Shown here: positions 23,112 through 24,012 of the stretch, piece after piece | Position numbering within the stretch: position 1 is the first letter of the stretch | How the letters are laid out: every line of letters starts with the position of its first letter | DNA from: CBFIJI01 sp965662885 | Lineage (GTDB): Bacteria; Bacteroidota; Bacteroidia; Flavobacteriales; Flavobacteriaceae | Assembly: GCA_965662885.1 (NCBI GenBank) | Contig: CBFIJI010000021.1 | Location: 1 to 24,012 of the forward strand | Length of the DNA: 24,012 nt | Reading direction: 5' to 3' | Made by a program: the position numbers and the translations under genes | The notes under the pieces: generated by a model | Seen by the model: the letters and a program-made list of their open reading frames with translations, nothing else | Database searches by the model: none | Told to the model about the DNA's origin: nothing

Positions 23112-23603
23112 TTACTCTATTTTTAGTATAAAAGACGTTGTTTCCGACCCCAATTGGGTCACAACATATAGATTGGCGTTGTTGTCATCAGCAATGTCAT
23201 TGTATTTATCTTCTCCTAAAATGGCGTTAACAAAAGCAGGTGTAGTATTGCTGTGTCCAACAATTAAAACTGTTTTTCCTTGGGTTGCCTTCTGAAATGC
23301 TGACGAGTATAATTGCCGTGGATCGTAATGTAAAATTGCTAACTGATGTGCCTCTGCTGTTGGTTGTGCAGTCTGCATCGTTCTATTGAGTGCAGTAGAA
23401 TAAATCGCATCAAAATGAATCGATTCAAATACGGATCGCCACTTTTCTGCTCTTTGGTGACCGACCGTTGTAAGCTCTGGATTCGCATTGGAAGGATCAG
23501 ATCGTTCTTTTTCTGCATGTCGTATTAAATAGTAGGTTGTCGCTTCCTGTGCCGAAGATAGCGTTAGGAACAAAATAAAGAAGAAGAAAAAGAAATGTTT
23601 CAT
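23112..23603 (-). CDS. Secreted histidine phosphatase (SixA/phosphoglycerate mutase-like)
   Basis: This is a single-domain histidine phosphatase superfamily protein of 163 residues. A signal peptide with six successive Phe residues (MKHFFFFFFILFLTLSSAQ) points to the periplasm. The catalytic phospho-histidine motif is LIRHAEK (H29), with Arg28; the TALNRTMQTAQP segment holds the second arginine; the second catalytic histidine is H117 in VLIVGHSNTTP. The small size resembles SixA-type phosphatases, but export argues for an extracytoplasmic phosphoester substrate, which cannot be named. Flanking genes give no hint. Confidence 0.88.
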   Translation of the reverse strand: MKHFFFFFFILFLTLSSAQEATTYYLIRHAEKERSDPSNANPELTTVGHQRAEKWRSVFESIHFDAIYSTALNRTMQTAQPTAEAHQLAILHYDPRQLYSSAFQKATQGKTVLIVGHSNTTPAFVNAILGEDKYNDIADDNNANLYVVTQLGSETTSFILKIE

Positions 23604-23794
23604 AGTGCTATTAATGTCTTTGCGTTGGAAGATACTACTTTATTTTTTTGGATGACTGACCGCTTAATCTTCAACACCAACTGAAGGGCATATAAACAAG
23701 CACATCGTATCCATTAACAATATTAGTAAAGTAAGCCTTTATAAAGAGATGAAAATTGAACAACAATAAGTTCTAACAGAAGAAAAATATTAAT

Positions 23795-23802
23795 TATATT
23801 TG
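23795..23802 (+). promoter_or_regulatory. Candidate promoter of the tRNA-Arg gene
   Basis: TATATTTG is a good -7 box, predicting a start near 23809, exactly where the structured leader begins. No TTG lies 19 nt upstream. The rest of 23604-23794 shows nothing I can assign. Confidence 0.4.
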
Positions 23803-23808
23803 CCACCC

Positions 23809-23865
23809 AAAGCAAAAAGATACCCTAAGCAGGCTGTAAGCCGACTTTAAATTGTTTTTTGCTTT
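23809..23865 (+). other. Structured leader upstream of tRNA-Arg
   Basis: A perfect 10-bp inverted repeat, AAAGCAAAAA (23809-23818) and TTTTTGCTTT (23856-23865), encloses a second small hairpin (AAG..GGC-TGTAA-GCC..CTT, about 23827-23847). The 3' arm ends 9 nt before the tRNA. It may be part of the tRNA precursor or an attenuator-like element. Confidence 0.35.
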
Positions 23866-23874
23866 AAAACACAA

Positions 23875-23948
23875 GGCCTCGTAGCATAACTGAATAGTGC
23901 ACTTGATTACGGCTCAAGAGGTTGCAGGTTTGAATCCTGCCGAGGTCA
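23875..23948 (+). tRNA. tRNA-Arg (anticodon ACG)
   Basis: The 74-nt sequence folds as a full cloverleaf. The acceptor stem is GGCCTCG/CGAGGTC with one G-T pair, the D stem GCAT/GTGC, and the anticodon stem CTTGA/TCAAG around TTACGGC, giving anticodon ACG (read as ICG; decodes CGU/CGC/CGA). The T stem is GCAGG/CCTGC, and the discriminator base is A. CCA is not encoded (ACG follows), so it must be added. The T loop is TTTGAAT instead of the near-universal TTCGAAT, and the D loop AACTGAATA lacks the GG pair. Confidence 0.95.
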
Positions 23949-23958
23949 CGAATAAATT

Positions 23959-23991
23959 AAAAGCAAGCAAAATCATAAAGCTTGCTTTTTT
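23959..23991 (+). terminator. Terminator after tRNA-Arg
   Basis: AAAAGCAAGC - 11-nt loop - GCTTGCTTTTTT gives a 10-bp stem followed by a T run, 10 nt after the tRNA, showing that the tRNA is a single-gene unit. Confidence 0.85.
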
Positions 23992-24012
23992 AATTTTGTG
24001 GGGTTTTGATTT

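Noticed and set aside
23604..23794. Small gene or mobile-element end between the phosphatase and tRNA
   Set aside because: I see no open frame with a plausible start, no terminal inverted repeats and no tRNA 3' end duplication indicating an attachment site.

Overview
This is a chromosomal window from a low-GC member of the Bacteroidota, most likely a (marine) flavobacterium. The evidence is the AT-rich intergenic DNA, starts without strong Shine-Dalgarno sites, several copies of the Bacteroidota -7 promoter motif (TAnnTTTG), and protein variants of flavobacterial type: DnaJ with only two CxxCxGxG repeats, a stand-alone MnmD, a type II glutamine synthetase and a divergent AIR synthase. Nearly all of the window is ordinary chromosomal coding sequence. 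I see no insertion sequence, prophage, CRISPR array or defence island.

Layout. Positions 1-2622 (minus strand) hold a probable operon: an MscS-type channel, a sigma-54 activator/response regulator without a DNA-binding domain, and the start of a secreted M28 peptidase that runs off the window. Positions 2772-6172 (minus) hold mnmD, a TIGR01777-type epimerase, grpE and dnaJ. From 6457 to 8520 come ilvE (plus), a MazG-like pyrophosphohydrolase (minus, stop codon abutting that of ilvE), a two-helix membrane peptide and crcB (both plus).

Positions 8763-12869 (plus) form the most distinctive block, a nitrogen-acquisition module: Amt ammonium transporter, outer-membrane beta-barrel protein, P-II signal protein and second Amt transporter. 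A type II glutamine synthetase lies about 8 kb further on (20894-21901). Together these would pass ammonium across the outer membrane (barrel, inferred) and the inner membrane (Amt), sense nitrogen status (P-II) and assimilate ammonium (GlnA). A secreted amidohydrolase and purU (plus) follow the Amt block.

Positions 15403-20518 (minus) form a tight run: purM, a b561-like membrane protein, a YceI-like protein, prfA, pyrF and an alpha/beta hydrolase, the last three overlapping by 1-4 nt. After glnA come a CaCA-family cation exchanger and a secreted histidine phosphatase (minus). The window closes with tRNA-Arg(ACG) and its terminator.

I found no clearly new system. The best leads are the Amt/barrel/P-II/Amt module with a P-II protein altered at two 2-oxoglutarate-site positions, the sigma-54 activator without an HTH, the b561-like/YceI pair, and a tRNA-Arg in which the G19-C56 tertiary pair appears replaced by A19-U56.
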